From the NCBI RefSeq assembly GCF_002407605.1, contig NZ_NXGV01000006.1, positions 92,791-156,790 on the forward strand: 64,000 nucleotides of DNA. The letters run 5' to 3'. The stretch comes from Marinobacter sp. ANT_B65. Its GTDB lineage: Bacteria; Pseudomonadota; Gammaproteobacteria; Pseudomonadales; Oleiphilaceae. The notes under the pieces were generated by a model. That model did not search any database. It saw only the letters and a program-made list of their open reading frames with translations, and was not told the DNA's origin. Below are positions 1 through 8,604 of the stretch, one piece after another; position 1 is the stretch's first letter; every line of letters begins with the position of its first letter. The position numbers were made by a program, and so were the translations under genes.

Positions 1-176
1 TCACCTGTGGCGAGAATCAGATCCGGCTGCCCGCGAGACTTGATCACATCTGCAATAACGGCATCGAGACTGTCACGGGTATTTACACCCAGCAACGCGC
101 CATCCTCGCTGGCCATCAGGTGCGGATCGGTCAACTGCAGCACCCGAAATGGCCGGGCTGTTTCCTTTGAAGTCAT
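1..176 (-). CDS. cpdA: 3',5'-cyclic-AMP phosphodiesterase CpdA, N-terminal part (cut by window edge)
   Basis: Only the first 58 codons are inside the window; the gene continues past base 1. The protein begins MTSKETARPF and shows the first metallophosphoesterase motif, a D-x-H in TDPHL (D17, H19), then LGVNTRDSL and, at the edge, LATGD. These match the start of the CpdA/Icc family, which hydrolyses cAMP to AMP in the cytoplasm with two metal ions. Downstream position after nudF and yqiB is the same as in Escherichia coli and Pseudomonas, which supports the call. The rest of the active site cannot be seen. A 160-base gap separates it from yqiB; I see no clear promoter there. Confidence 0.85.
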   Translation of the reverse strand, partial: MTSKETARPFRVLQLTDPHLMASEDGALLGVNTRDSLDAVIADVIKSRGQPDLILATG

Positions 177-336
177 GATGCTCTTGTTTTACCCGTTGCC
201 ATCACTCGAGAAACTCAATTAGATGATTTCAGCACCAGTGTACGTTGTCAGCTACCGGATCTATTGCTCACCTTTGCAACCGGCGTCACATTCTGACCAA
301 CTGACGGGAGAAATATTGCATCATTTAACAAATTGG

Positions 337-819
337 CTAATTTTTTTCGCCGGCTATCCAGGCAGCATGCTCAAGAGGCAGGTGGCCAAATTTCAGGCAG
401 TACTCGAGCCAGTCGGCAAGAAACCCGTTAACCTGAACTTTTTCATCCGGGTGGTGCATGAAGCGATTGGGGTAATCGTTGGTCGGCGCGATTTGCCGGT
501 CCCGATAGCAGCTGATGACTTCCGCCATGAGTGCATCGTGGTATACCCGAACAGTCATCTGCGGGTTATTGAGCCAGCGACCGTTATTGTGAATCTGCTC
601 GAGCAGAAGGGTGTCAGTAAAACGGGCAGTCTGCAGCACTTGAATCCGCACGCGGCCCAGGTACTCATTCTCCCGATGCAGCTCTATTTCGAACACAGGC
701 TGCCCATCAACCCTGAGCTGGCGCAATCTGCGAAGTCGCTGATAGTTGCCCTCGCACAGGGCTCCGAGTTGGCGCAAATCCGGAACATAGCGCCTGGGTT
801 TCATTGCCCAGTCACCCAT
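337..819 (-). CDS. yqiB: DUF1249 family protein (YqiB-like)
   Basis: A cytoplasmic protein of about 160 residues with the DUF1249 signature: an N-terminal RYVPDLRQLGALCEGNY stretch and basic, Tyr/His-rich C-terminal half. The family is conserved beside nudF and cpdA in gammaproteobacteria and its biochemical role is not established. The start is uncertain: the ATG at 819 overlaps the nudF stop in a TGATG arrangement, a GTG lies just upstream (822), and an ATG at 804 would give the MKPRRY start that best matches relatives. Translational coupling to nudF is likely. Any of the three starts leaves the domain intact. Confidence 0.82.
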   Translation of the reverse strand: MGDWAMKPRRYVPDLRQLGALCEGNYQRLRRLRQLRVDGQPVFEIELHRENEYLGRVRIQVLQTARFTDTLLLEQIHNNGRWLNNPQMTVRVYHDALMAEVISCYRDRQIAPTNDYPNRFMHHPDEKVQVNGFLADWLEYCLKFGHLPLEHAAWIAGEKN

Positions 820-1439
820 CACTGAAACCCTGCACGCAATCTGGTCCGGTTAAGCTGCAACCATTGGATGGCGATGATCGCCGCCGCATTATTGATGCGA
901 CCATCACCAATCATTGCAATGGCTTCATCTGCCGAAACTACGTGGACCCGGATATCTTCGTGCTCATGCTCAAGGCCGTACAGACCACCGGCACCCCGGG
1001 TACTGACCTGGCCGTAATAAAGATAAATCATTTCGGTGGTTCCACCCGGAGAAACCAGATAATCACAGATTTTTTCGAGTTTTCTGAAGCTAAGTCCGGC
1101 TTCCTCCTGCCCCTCTCTGCGGGCAACGTCCTCACTGCTCTCGCCGTCTTCATTCATTCCCGCCACCAGCTCCAGCAACCATGGAGACTGGTCGCGCCCT
1201 AATGCACCAAGGCGGAATTGCTCCAGCAGAACAACTTCATCGCGGCAGGGGTCGTAGGGTAGTACACAGGTTGCATCACCGCGGAGGAATAGCTCGCGGG
1301 TAAACCGGGGCATGTTTCTGCCATCGAAGCGCGGATGCGTCAGCCACAGTTTATCCATGCGAAAAAAGCCCTGAAAGACAGTTTCGCGTTTTTCGATTGT
1401 GACATCACTGGCTTTGAACTGAAACGGCTCGACCATCAT
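819..1439 (-). CDS. nudF: ADP-ribose pyrophosphatase (Nudix hydrolase)
   Basis: Cytoplasmic Nudix hydrolase expected to split ADP-ribose to AMP and ribose 5-phosphate. With the chosen start it is 206 residues, close to E. coli NudF (209). The Nudix box spans residues 94-116, with the expected Gly, the REGQEEAG core and the conserved Glu residues. Further family signatures are VLLEQFR before the box and SPGGT after it, and NEDIRVHVV-like EHEDIRVHVV near the C terminus. The ATG at 1439 is preceded by an AGGA at good spacing; the open frame extends 16 codons further without support. It is the first gene of a nudF-yqiB-cpdA operon divergent from tolC. Confidence 0.93.
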   Translation of the reverse strand: MMVEPFQFKASDVTIEKRETVFQGFFRMDKLWLTHPRFDGRNMPRFTRELFLRGDATCVLPYDPCRDEVVLLEQFRLGALGRDQSPWLLELVAGMNEDGESSEDVARREGQEEAGLSFRKLEKICDYLVSPGGTTEMIYLYYGQVSTRGAGGLYGLEHEHEDIRVHVVSADEAIAMIGDGRINNAAAIIAIQWLQLNRTRLRAGFQ

Positions 1440-1491
1440 ATATCCTGACGTGCAACTGGATTTCGAACGATAGCTGCTTGAAGTCATTTAT

Positions 1492-1514
1492 TGCAAGCGC
1501 AAGCTTGGCTTGCA
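1492..1514. promoter_or_regulatory. Inverted repeat in the nudF/tolC divergent spacer
   Basis: TGCAAGC (1492-1498) and GCTTGCA (1508-1514) form a perfect 7-base inverted repeat with a palindromic CAAGCTTG between them. A TATAAA (1525-1530) follows, which could be a -10 element for tolC, but no good -35 box lies 17 bases upstream. The position suits an operator controlling tolC, nudF or both. The regulator is unknown. Confidence 0.3.
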
Positions 1515-1707
1515 TAGCAAACTATATAAATGCTGGTCGCAGCTGTAGAGCTGAGGGCGATTATTGTCCATAATGTCAGGTCTGTTTCGGCCGGCTCGGC
1601 TTACTCATGTCACCAATGGTATCGCCTCCATGTCACCAGGAGCGATCCGGCATTCCTTTTCAGCGCCCCGATTGGGTGCAGATGCGCACATGTAATCAGG
1701 AGTAACG

Positions 1708-3066
1708 ATGAAGAAACGACTGCTTTCCGGACTGGTTGGCCTCTTGGCGGCACAGCCAGCCCTTTCCCTGGACCTGGTAGAAACCTACGAGAAAGCACTC
1801 TCTTATGACTCCGGCATTGCTGCCGCCCGCGCGAGCTATGAAGCACAGCAGGCTGCCAGCGATGTCAGCCAGAGCTACCTGCTACCACAGATCGGGGTAT
1901 ACGGTGAAGGCAACCTGGTTGATCTTGATGGTTCCACTGCAGATTACAGTTACCGTGAACTGTCGTACGGCATCCAGCTATCCCAACCTCTGTTCCGTGC
2001 AGACATCTGGTTCCGCCATGATACCAGCCAGTTCCAGACAGAATCTGCCCGGGCCGAATATAACCTTGCCCAACAGCAACTTATCCTGGATGTAGCAACC
2101 GCTTATTTCGACGTGCTCCGTGCTCAGGATACAGTCACCACAGCGGGTGCTACCGAATCTGCTATCCAGCGCCAGTACGAACAGGCTCAGGAACGCTTTG
2201 ACGTTGGCCTGATCGCCATCACTGAAGTGTACGAGGCTCGAGCCAGTTACGACGACAGTAAAAGCCAGCGTATTGCAGCGGAGAACCAGTTGAACATCGC
2301 ACGGGAGCAACTGGCAAGGCTGACAGGAGAGTATGCGGAGGAACTGGAAAATCTGCGCCAGAATTTCCCTCTAAGCCGTCCGGAACCCATGAACCCTGCC
2401 GCCTGGGAAGCCACAGCACTGGAACAGAACTGGTCAATCCAGTCTGCCCTGCACCTGCTTGACGCCAGCGAATCCGTCCTGAAAGAAGCCAAAGCCGGAC
2501 ATTATCCGACTCTGGACCTCAGTGCCTCCTATGGCGACACCAACATTGCCAACGGCACCAGCAGTCAGTTCGACGGCACTCAAGGCACAGTTGGCCTGAC
2601 ACTCAACGTCCCATTGTATGCCGGTGGCGGTATCCAGGCGGGTGTTCGCCAGCAGCGGTCACAGGTGACCGTCGCAGAGCAGACTCTGAATACAGTTCGT
2701 CGTGACGTTCGTGTTAACACCCGCAGCCTGTATCTGACTATTAACAACAACATTGAGACAGCCTCGGCTCTGGAGCGCACCATTATTTCCCGCCGTAGTG
2801 CTCTGGATGCCACCCGTGCTGGCTATGATGTCGGCACCCGGAATATAGTCGAGGTACTGGATGCGGAGCGGGCCTACTACGTAGCGCTGAGAGATTACGC
2901 CAACGTCCGCTATGACTATGTGAACAACACCCTCCAACTGAAGCAGGCTGCGGGCACCCTGAGCCCGGGAGATCTGATTGAACTGAACAACTGGTTAAGC
3001 GCCACAGCCCCTGGCATAGAAGCTCTGGCCAGTGACCAGGAGACTCTGGAAGACCCCGCCCGCTGA
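1708..3066 (+). CDS. tolC: Outer membrane channel TolC
   Basis: Outer-membrane efflux protein of 452 residues. A signal peptide (MKKRLLSGLVGLLAAQPALS, likely cut before LDLVETYEKAL) precedes two outer-membrane efflux protein repeats (about residues 22-205 and 235-425), each rich in long helices. In this family three subunits form a trans-periplasmic tunnel that serves RND and ABC pumps and type I secretion. An AGGAG precedes the ATG. Divergence from nudF is the conserved gammaproteobacterial arrangement and separates this protein from the many other OEP family members, such as OprM types. It lacks the lipobox that OprM lipoproteins carry. Confidence 0.93.
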   Translation: MKKRLLSGLVGLLAAQPALSLDLVETYEKALSYDSGIAAARASYEAQQAASDVSQSYLLPQIGVYGEGNLVDLDGSTADYSYRELSYGIQLSQPLFRADIWFRHDTSQFQTESARAEYNLAQQQLILDVATAYFDVLRAQDTVTTAGATESAIQRQYEQAQERFDVGLIAITEVYEARASYDDSKSQRIAAENQLNIAREQLARLTGEYAEELENLRQNFPLSRPEPMNPAAWEATALEQNWSIQSALHLLDASESVLKEAKAGHYPTLDLSASYGDTNIANGTSSQFDGTQGTVGLTLNVPLYAGGGIQAGVRQQRSQVTVAEQTLNTVRRDVRVNTRSLYLTINNNIETASALERTIISRRSALDATRAGYDVGTRNIVEVLDAERAYYVALRDYANVRYDYVNNTLQLKQAAGTLSPGDLIELNNWLSATAPGIEALASDQETLEDPAR

Positions 3067-3092
3067 GTTACGCAGGAAAGGGCGAGAAAACC

Positions 3093-3117
3093 GGGTGAGG
3101 AGAAAAACTCCTCACCC
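3093..3117. terminator. Strong hairpin between convergent tolC and waaA
   Basis: GGGTGAGGAG (3093-3102), loop AAAAA, CTCCTCACCC (3108-3117): a perfect 10-bp stem. On the minus strand the hairpin is followed by GGTTTTC, a short U-tract, so it fits best as the waaA terminator; it may also stop tolC transcription. Confidence 0.6.
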
Positions 3118-3153
3118 AAAATCATCTTTGCTACGACCAATGCCCTGATTTCC

Positions 3154-4407
3154 TCAGACCCTCTCGATAATCCCGTCAACCACCCTGTCCAGCGCCCCCC
3201 TGTTTTTGTTGACCACAGAGAGTGCACGCTGGCCACTGGCTTTACGTTCACCTGCATCATTAAACAGCGTCAACAGACGATGATAAAGTTCATCGGCATC
3301 TTCGACCATTGTCACGCCACGATCGTCGAGAAGCCGCTGATATATGGTTTCAAAGTTGAACACCTGAGGCCCAGAGATTACCGGAATTCCCCAGCCTGCG
3401 GGCTCCAGCGGATTGTGACCGCCACGCTCAATCAGCGAACCACCCACAAATGCCACATCACTGGCACCATAAAGCATCATCAGCTCGCCCATGGTATCCC
3501 CAAGATAGACATCTGCACTGGAGGGATCTTCACCAAGAGATCTCCGAGCCAGAGAAAGTCTTTGCCTGCTCACCTTTTCCGTAACTGATTCAAAGCGTTC
3601 CGGGTGGCGGGGCACCAGTATCAACAGTGCATCCGGATGACTGACCAAAAGCTGCCGGTGGGCAGCCAGCAGCTGTACATCTTCACCTTCATGGGTGCTG
3701 CCGGCAATCCAGACCGGGCGTGAGGCAAAAGTTCCTTTGAGCTTTTGCGAAGCCTCCCGAACCGCGTCAGGAATATCCACATCAAACTTGACGCTTCCTG
3801 TGACTGCGACCTTGGATGCCGCAACGCCAATTCTGCGAAACCGCTCTGCGTCTTTCTCTGCCTGAGCGGCCACCCAACTGATACTGCGCATGATCGGCGC
3901 GACCAGACTTTTGATCCGTTCATAACCCCGGGCGGAGCGTTCCGAAAGCCTTGCATTGACAAGAAAAACAGGGACGCGACGGGAACGGCTCTGGCGTATC
4001 ATATTCGGCCATATTTCCGTTTCCATGATAACCAGAATTCTAGGGTTGGTACGGTTCAGAAAGCGACGTATCGAGCCCGGGGTATCATAGGGCGCGTATG
4101 CATACTGCACCTGATCACCAAACATTTTCTTGGCCTGAGTAAGACCTGTATCTGTCATAGCGGTCATCAGAATGGTTATCCCGGGACTGCGGGCAAGCAG
4201 ACGCCTCACCATAGGCGCAGCCGCAATGGTCTCACCAACTGATACCGCATGCACCCAAACCACAGTGCCACTGATCCGGGGAAGGAACCCCAGGCGTTGC
4301 TGCCAGTTTCGGCGCAGTTCCGGGGCCTGACGGCCCTGCCACCACAAACGCAAAAGAATAAATGGAAGCAGCACCCGTATAAGCTGTGAATAGATAAATT
4401 GAAGCAC
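3154..4407 (-). CDS. waaA: 3-deoxy-D-manno-octulosonic acid (Kdo) transferase WaaA
   Basis: GT30 enzyme that transfers Kdo from CMP-Kdo to lipid IVA at the inner face of the inner membrane. It is 417 residues from the GTG at 4407, chosen because a GGGAG lies at good spacing and because LQFIYSQLIRVLLPF then matches the membrane-anchoring N terminus of E. coli WaaA; the open frame continues 57 codons further with no homology. Signatures are VHAVSVGET (catalytic Glu), METEIWPN, NARLSERS, LVPRHPERF, and GGSLIERGGHNPLEPA near the C terminus. It is divergent from an lpxL-type gene and sits at the edge of the LPS region. Whether it adds one or two Kdo residues cannot be told from sequence; the nearby kdkA fits a mono-Kdo core. 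Confidence 0.94.
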   Translation of the reverse strand: MLQFIYSQLIRVLLPFILLRLWWQGRQAPELRRNWQQRLGFLPRISGTVVWVHAVSVGETIAAAPMVRRLLARSPGITILMTAMTDTGLTQAKKMFGDQVQYAYAPYDTPGSIRRFLNRTNPRILVIMETEIWPNMIRQSRSRRVPVFLVNARLSERSARGYERIKSLVAPIMRSISWVAAQAEKDAERFRRIGVAASKVAVTGSVKFDVDIPDAVREASQKLKGTFASRPVWIAGSTHEGEDVQLLAAHRQLLVSHPDALLILVPRHPERFESVTEKVSRQRLSLARRSLGEDPSSADVYLGDTMGELMMLYGASDVAFVGGSLIERGGHNPLEPAGWGIPVISGPQVFNFETIYQRLLDDRGVTMVEDADELYHRLLTLFNDAGERKASGQRALSVVNKNRGALDRVVDGIIERV

Positions 4408-4529
4408 GCAGGACTCCCGGCAAACCAGTGCGCTATCATATCTTAAACCCTGTTGATTTGCTTCTGACTGACCCTGCCGGGCACCATAGCCAGGCCAGTC
4501 ACTTACTAACCTCTCAGGACCTGTTTCCA

Positions 4530-5477
4530 GTGAAGAAGAAATACCGCCGGCAGCCACGCAATACCAATTATTCGGCATATCGCCACCCTCGCTGGTGGCT
4601 GACCTGGGCCGGAATTGCGGTTATGTGGTGCGTGGCTCATCTCCCGATCCGGTTTCAGTGGTGGCTCGGAAAATGGGCCGGCATGCTGGCCTGGAGACTT
4701 GCCCCAAGGCGCCGCCATATCGCCGAGGTGAACATTCGGCTGTGCTTTCCGGAACTCACCCGGGCGCAACAGGACGAGTTGGTTCGCAATACGTTTATCG
4801 CAAATGGCATTGGACTGGTCGAGCTTGGAATTGCATGGTTCCGAAACCCTGCAGAGTTCACTGGTATAACGGAAGTTCATGGCAGGGAGCACCTTGACAA
4901 TGCCCTCGCCGAAGGCAATGGAGTGCTGCTGCTGGGCGGCCACTACAGCACACTGGATCTCGGCGGCAGCCTGATTACCGAGTATATTGAAGCGGATGTA
5001 ATGCAGCGGGATCACAACAACCCGCTAATGAATGCCGTCATGACCCGGGCACGGGGGCGTCGGTATGGAACAGTTCTGGGTGCCAGGGATCTTCGCGGCT
5101 TGTTCCGGAGCCTGCGAAATAATCGCACAGTATGGTATGCGACCGATCAGGACTATGGCCGCAAGGATATAGTATTTGCGCCATTCTTTGGTATTCCGGC
5201 CGGAACAATCACTGCTACGTCACGAATTGCGGCACGGAGCCACTGTAAAGTTGTACCTTTCAGCCATTTCCGGCGAAAAGACAGGCCCGGTTACGACATT
5301 TATTTTCACCCGCCGCTGGAACCATTCCCCAGTGGTGACGACCTGCGGGACGCAACTATGATCAACGGAATTCTTGAGAGAGAGATACGACGCGCCCCGG
5401 ACCAGTACCTCTGGATGCACCGGCGCTTTAAAACGCGACCGGACAAGGACGACCCGGGCTTCTATGGCGACAAATAG
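4530..5477 (+). CDS. lpxL: Lipid A biosynthesis acyltransferase, LpxL/HtrB type
   Basis: Inner-membrane acyltransferase of the LpxL/LpxM family, which adds a secondary acyl chain from acyl-ACP to Kdo-lipid A. From the GTG at 4530 it has 315 residues. An N-terminal membrane helix (WWLTWAGIAVMWCVAHLP) is followed by the H-x4-D catalytic motif HYSTLD (H138, D143), then DQDYG and VFAPFFG, and QYLWMHRRFKTRP at the end. The last motif is very close to E. coli LpxL. An AGGA lies about 11 bases before the GTG. The frame also has an upstream GTG at 4428 without ribosome binding site, which would give 349 residues. It overlaps the next gene by 14 bases, so the two are probably co-transcribed. Confidence 0.9.
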   Translation: MKKKYRRQPRNTNYSAYRHPRWWLTWAGIAVMWCVAHLPIRFQWWLGKWAGMLAWRLAPRRRHIAEVNIRLCFPELTRAQQDELVRNTFIANGIGLVELGIAWFRNPAEFTGITEVHGREHLDNALAEGNGVLLLGGHYSTLDLGGSLITEYIEADVMQRDHNNPLMNAVMTRARGRRYGTVLGARDLRGLFRSLRNNRTVWYATDQDYGRKDIVFAPFFGIPAGTITATSRIAARSHCKVVPFSHFRRKDRPGYDIYFHPPLEPFPSGDDLRDATMINGILEREIRRAPDQYLWMHRRFKTRPDKDDPGFYGDK

Positions 5478-6444
5478 AGAGTCAGCGGCACCCATAATCT
5501 GGCTGCTCACAGACAACAAACCGGGACACCGGAATCAGTTGAGAGGCCTGGGCAACCGCTTGCGGGTCAAAGCTGGTGCCAGCCTGTTCTGGATCAATGC
5601 TGACGACGTTGGTGTTCCCTTGTGGCGCGCGCTATTGGCTATACCACCACCACTGGACAAGGCACTGCCCCACCCGGATCTGATCATCGCTGCCGGCACA
5701 GGAACTCACAGGCTCTTGCTCGCCCTGAGGCGTCTCAGGAACACAAAAACCTTGATCATCATGAAACCAGGATTCCCGCGTACGTGGGTCGATGGCGCCA
5801 TTATTCCAGCCCATGACGGGGTCGCCCAGAACAAGGATACGCTTGTCACAGAAGGTGTCATTAACACGGTTACACCCCTTGCCAGAATTACTGACAAACC
5901 GGAAGCCTTGTTATTACTGGGGGGACCGTCCCCGCATTTTGACTGGGACGACGACGTCGTTTTCGGACAAATCACTCATCTTATTGGCAAATACACCCAA
6001 TGGCGCTGGACGATCAGTGGCTCCAGGCGCACACCGGAATTGCTCAGGGCAAGGCTGGATGAACTTGTAGGGCCCCGGATCACCGTGGCAGACCCCGACA
6101 GTACCCACGAGGACTGGCTCAGCCATCAAGTTGCTGCATCCAGAGCCATCTGGGTAACCCCGGACAGCATGTCTATGGTGTGCGAAGCCGCAACATCCGG
6201 CGTCCCAACCGGACTGTTCCAGCTATCCGAACACCCGGACAGCCGGGTTGCAAGCGGCGTCCAACGACTGGTCGAAGCCGGCTATGTGGCGCGCTGGAGC
6301 GATCATGCTACGGTAATGGGCGGGAAAACCGGGCAGGAGAAGCCTCTCTGGGAAGCCGACCGGGCGGCACAATGGGTAATCCAGCGCTGGCTCTCACCGG
6401 ATGCCGGTAAAAAACGAAAAGAACAAAAGAGGAAGACTACTTGA
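5464..6444 (+). CDS. ELM1-family (DUF1022) protein, probable glycosyltransferase-like
   Basis: A 326-residue protein of the family annotated as mitochondrial fission ELM1 / DUF1022. The start is the ATG at 5464 inside the end of lpxL. Family landmarks are IIWLLTDNKPGHRNQ at the N terminus, a central LLLLGGPSPHF, and WVTPDSMSMVCEAATSGVP followed by GLF in the C-terminal half. The last part resembles the nucleotide-sugar-binding half of GT-B enzymes. The plant namesake acts in mitochondrial fission, but bacterial members sit in LPS or capsule clusters and their function is not established. Here it lies between lpxL and two GT4 genes, overlapping the next by 4 bases, which suggests an envelope polysaccharide role. 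Confidence 0.82.
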   Translation: MATNRESAAPIIWLLTDNKPGHRNQLRGLGNRLRVKAGASLFWINADDVGVPLWRALLAIPPPLDKALPHPDLIIAAGTGTHRLLLALRRLRNTKTLIIMKPGFPRTWVDGAIIPAHDGVAQNKDTLVTEGVINTVTPLARITDKPEALLLLGGPSPHFDWDDDVVFGQITHLIGKYTQWRWTISGSRRTPELLRARLDELVGPRITVADPDSTHEDWLSHQVAASRAIWVTPDSMSMVCEAATSGVPTGLFQLSEHPDSRVASGVQRLVEAGYVARWSDHATVMGGKTGQEKPLWEADRAAQWVIQRWLSPDAGKKRKEQKRKTT

Positions 6445-7553
6445 GAATCCTTCAGGCACTGCCGGCGCTATACAGTGGCGGTGTGGAAAGAGGAACCGTG
6501 GAATTTGCATCTGATCTGGTACGACGCGGCCATGAGTCGTTTGTTGTGTCCAGCGGAGGTCCGCTGGCGAAACGCCTTCAGGAGCAGGGTTCAACTCATA
6601 TCCAGATGCCCATTCATCGCAAATCGCCCGCATCGTTCGGCCAGATCCTGCCTATGCGGAAGCTGATCCGGGACCTGCAGCCAGACATTATTCACGTGCG
6701 CTCCCGCATGCCTGCATGGATTGTGCGTCTGGCATGGAAGGCGTTGCCCGCGCACCAGCGCCCGGCGATTGTTTCAACCTTTCACGGCATGTATTCCGTT
6801 AACCCGTACAGCGCCATCATGGCGCAGTCAGATCACGTGATTGCGGTTTCAAACTGCGTGCGCGGCTACGTGCTCCGGAATTTTCAGGTTCCGGAACAGA
6901 ACCTGACCGTGATACAACGTGGCGTAGATGTCGACTACTTTCAGCACCGGGCATTGAGTACTGAGTGGCGACGCACTCTGATTACACAGTTCCCGCAACT
7001 TGAGAACAGGCGCATTCTGATGATGCCTGGCCGTATTTCCAGATGGAAAGGCCAACTCCAGTTTCTTGAGGCAATGGCGGAAATTACCCGCGAAAAGCCC
7101 GACTGTCACGGCATCATTGTCGGTGGTGTGGAGCCAGGAAAAGAGCATTTCATGGGAGAGCTTGAGCAACACAGGGCCAGACTCGGGCTTACCGACAAGG
7201 TCACTTTCCTCGGGCAACGGGATGACATGGCAGAACTCTACCTGTTCTCTGACCTCGTCTGCCACATGTCGACAAAGCCAGAACCCTTTGGCCGCACAGT
7301 TACCGAAGCACTATCATCAGGCACACCCGTCGTCGCATTTAACCGTGGCGGCGCAGCAGAAACATTGCAGGCATGCTTTCGAGACGGGCTGGTAACGCCC
7401 GACGACACTCAGGAGTTCGCCAAGGTTACCCTCAGGCTACTGAGCGCAGAAACACCAAATATCGAGATCCCTTTCCGGTTCCGTCTTCAGGCGCAAACAG
7501 AGTCAACGCTGGAGGTTTACCGAAAAGTGCTCGGCAAAGCCCCTGCCCCATGA
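6441..7553 (+). CDS. GT4-family glycosyltransferase
   Basis: Cytoplasmic GT-B glycosyltransferase of 370 residues. It starts at a TTG (6441) that overlaps the previous stop codon, giving MRILQALPALYSGGVERGTVEFA, a typical GT4 N terminus with a glycine-rich loop after the first strand. The C-terminal domain begins at about residue 190 with MMPGRISRWKGQ, and the nucleotide-sugar-binding E-x7-E motif is in EPFGRTVTEALSSGTPVV. The donor and acceptor cannot be named. It belongs to the lpxL-ELM1-GT4-GT4 plus-strand run and is likely an LPS core transferase. Confidence 0.87.
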   Translation: MRILQALPALYSGGVERGTVEFASDLVRRGHESFVVSSGGPLAKRLQEQGSTHIQMPIHRKSPASFGQILPMRKLIRDLQPDIIHVRSRMPAWIVRLAWKALPAHQRPAIVSTFHGMYSVNPYSAIMAQSDHVIAVSNCVRGYVLRNFQVPEQNLTVIQRGVDVDYFQHRALSTEWRRTLITQFPQLENRRILMMPGRISRWKGQLQFLEAMAEITREKPDCHGIIVGGVEPGKEHFMGELEQHRARLGLTDKVTFLGQRDDMAELYLFSDLVCHMSTKPEPFGRTVTEALSSGTPVVAFNRGGAAETLQACFRDGLVTPDDTQEFAKVTLRLLSAETPNIEIPFRFRLQAQTESTLEVYRKVLGKAPAP

Positions 7554-7563
7554 TGACAACTCA

Positions 7564-8604
7564 ATGACCGCGCCGCGCAGACTCACCATTGCCCTGATCA
7601 TAGCTACCCCCGGCCAGGGCTGGGGCGGAATGGAGCAGCATACAGCGGACCTGTCAGAGGAACTGACCCGCCGCGGGCATGAGGTACATGTCCTGGCGCA
7701 TCCGGACTACCAACAGCGCTTTCCTGCCACCGTTGATTTTCATGCTTTACCGGTCCAGCTGGGGCGGCGAAACCCCTGGCTTGCATTACGTTTGCGGCAA
7801 AGGCTTAGCAAGCTATCGCCAGACGTGCTTCACGCCCAGGGTAACAAGGCTGCAGCACTGCTCTCCGGCATAAGGAAATGTCATAGCATTACGGTTGGCA
7901 CTGTCCACGGAACCAAATCCAGCCATAAATCTTTCCGCAAACTCGATGGCGTGATTGCCGTGAGTGAAGGAATCTGCCATGCACTCCAGCATCTCAACGC
8001 AAAGCTCATTCACAATGGAATCAAACCACAGAAAAGCAATACTGAAACGACCTTTCCAGTTCCTGAAGAGCCCATATTTGCGGTGTCCATAGGGCGTCTT
8101 GAGCCCGTCAAACAGTTTGAAAACCTTATCTCTGCATGGGCAAGCATCAAGCCGCCGATACCGCTTTATATTCTGGGCGATGGCTCGGAAGCCGGCAAAT
8201 TAAAGGCACAGATCCACAGGCTTGGCGCTGAGCACCTTATTAAGCTCCCCGGCTATGAACGCAATCCGGCCCCCTGGCTTGCCCGGGCGGCCGTGTGCCT
8301 TATCAGCTCTCAGCGGGAGGGCTTTCCCTATACACTGGTAGAAGCGCTGATGGCCCGGTGCCCGGTATTGTCGACGCCGGTAAATGGTGCGGCTGACCTT
8401 CTTCCCGCCGGTAGTCTTGCAAAGGCAACAGATCTTTGCTCGCTGCAAACACTTCTTTCAGGGCAACTTCAGGATCTGGGAGAACTTAAAAAGAGCCAGG
8501 CAGCGTGCTTTGAATACGCCTCACAAGAGCTGACACTGGACGCAATGGCAAGCCAGACAGAAGATTTCTATTACGAACTTCTCAACAGGAAACCCCGATC
8601 CTGA
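7564..8604 (+). CDS. GT4-family glycosyltransferase
   Basis: A second GT4 enzyme, 346 residues, starting MTAPRRLTIALIIATPGQGWGGMEQHT. The donor-binding domain begins near residue 175 (FAVSIGRLEPVKQFENL), and the E-x7-E motif is in REGFPYTLVEALMARCPVL. It follows the preceding GT4 by 10 bases. The 3' end overlaps the convergent SGNH-like gene by 23 bases. In sequence style it resembles LPS core transferases of the WaaG/WabG type, but the sugar is unknown. Confidence 0.86.
   Translation: MTAPRRLTIALIIATPGQGWGGMEQHTADLSEELTRRGHEVHVLAHPDYQQRFPATVDFHALPVQLGRRNPWLALRLRQRLSKLSPDVLHAQGNKAAALLSGIRKCHSITVGTVHGTKSSHKSFRKLDGVIAVSEGICHALQHLNAKLIHNGIKPQKSNTETTFPVPEEPIFAVSIGRLEPVKQFENLISAWASIKPPIPLYILGDGSEAGKLKAQIHRLGAEHLIKLPGYERNPAPWLARAAVCLISSQREGFPYTLVEALMARCPVLSTPVNGAADLLPAGSLAKATDLCSLQTLLSGQLQDLGELKKSQAACFEYASQELTLDAMASQTEDFYYELLNRKPRS

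Noticed and set aside
223-825. 200-codon plus-strand open frame
   Set aside because: It mirrors yqiB on the other strand, has no recognisable domain and no ribosome binding site.
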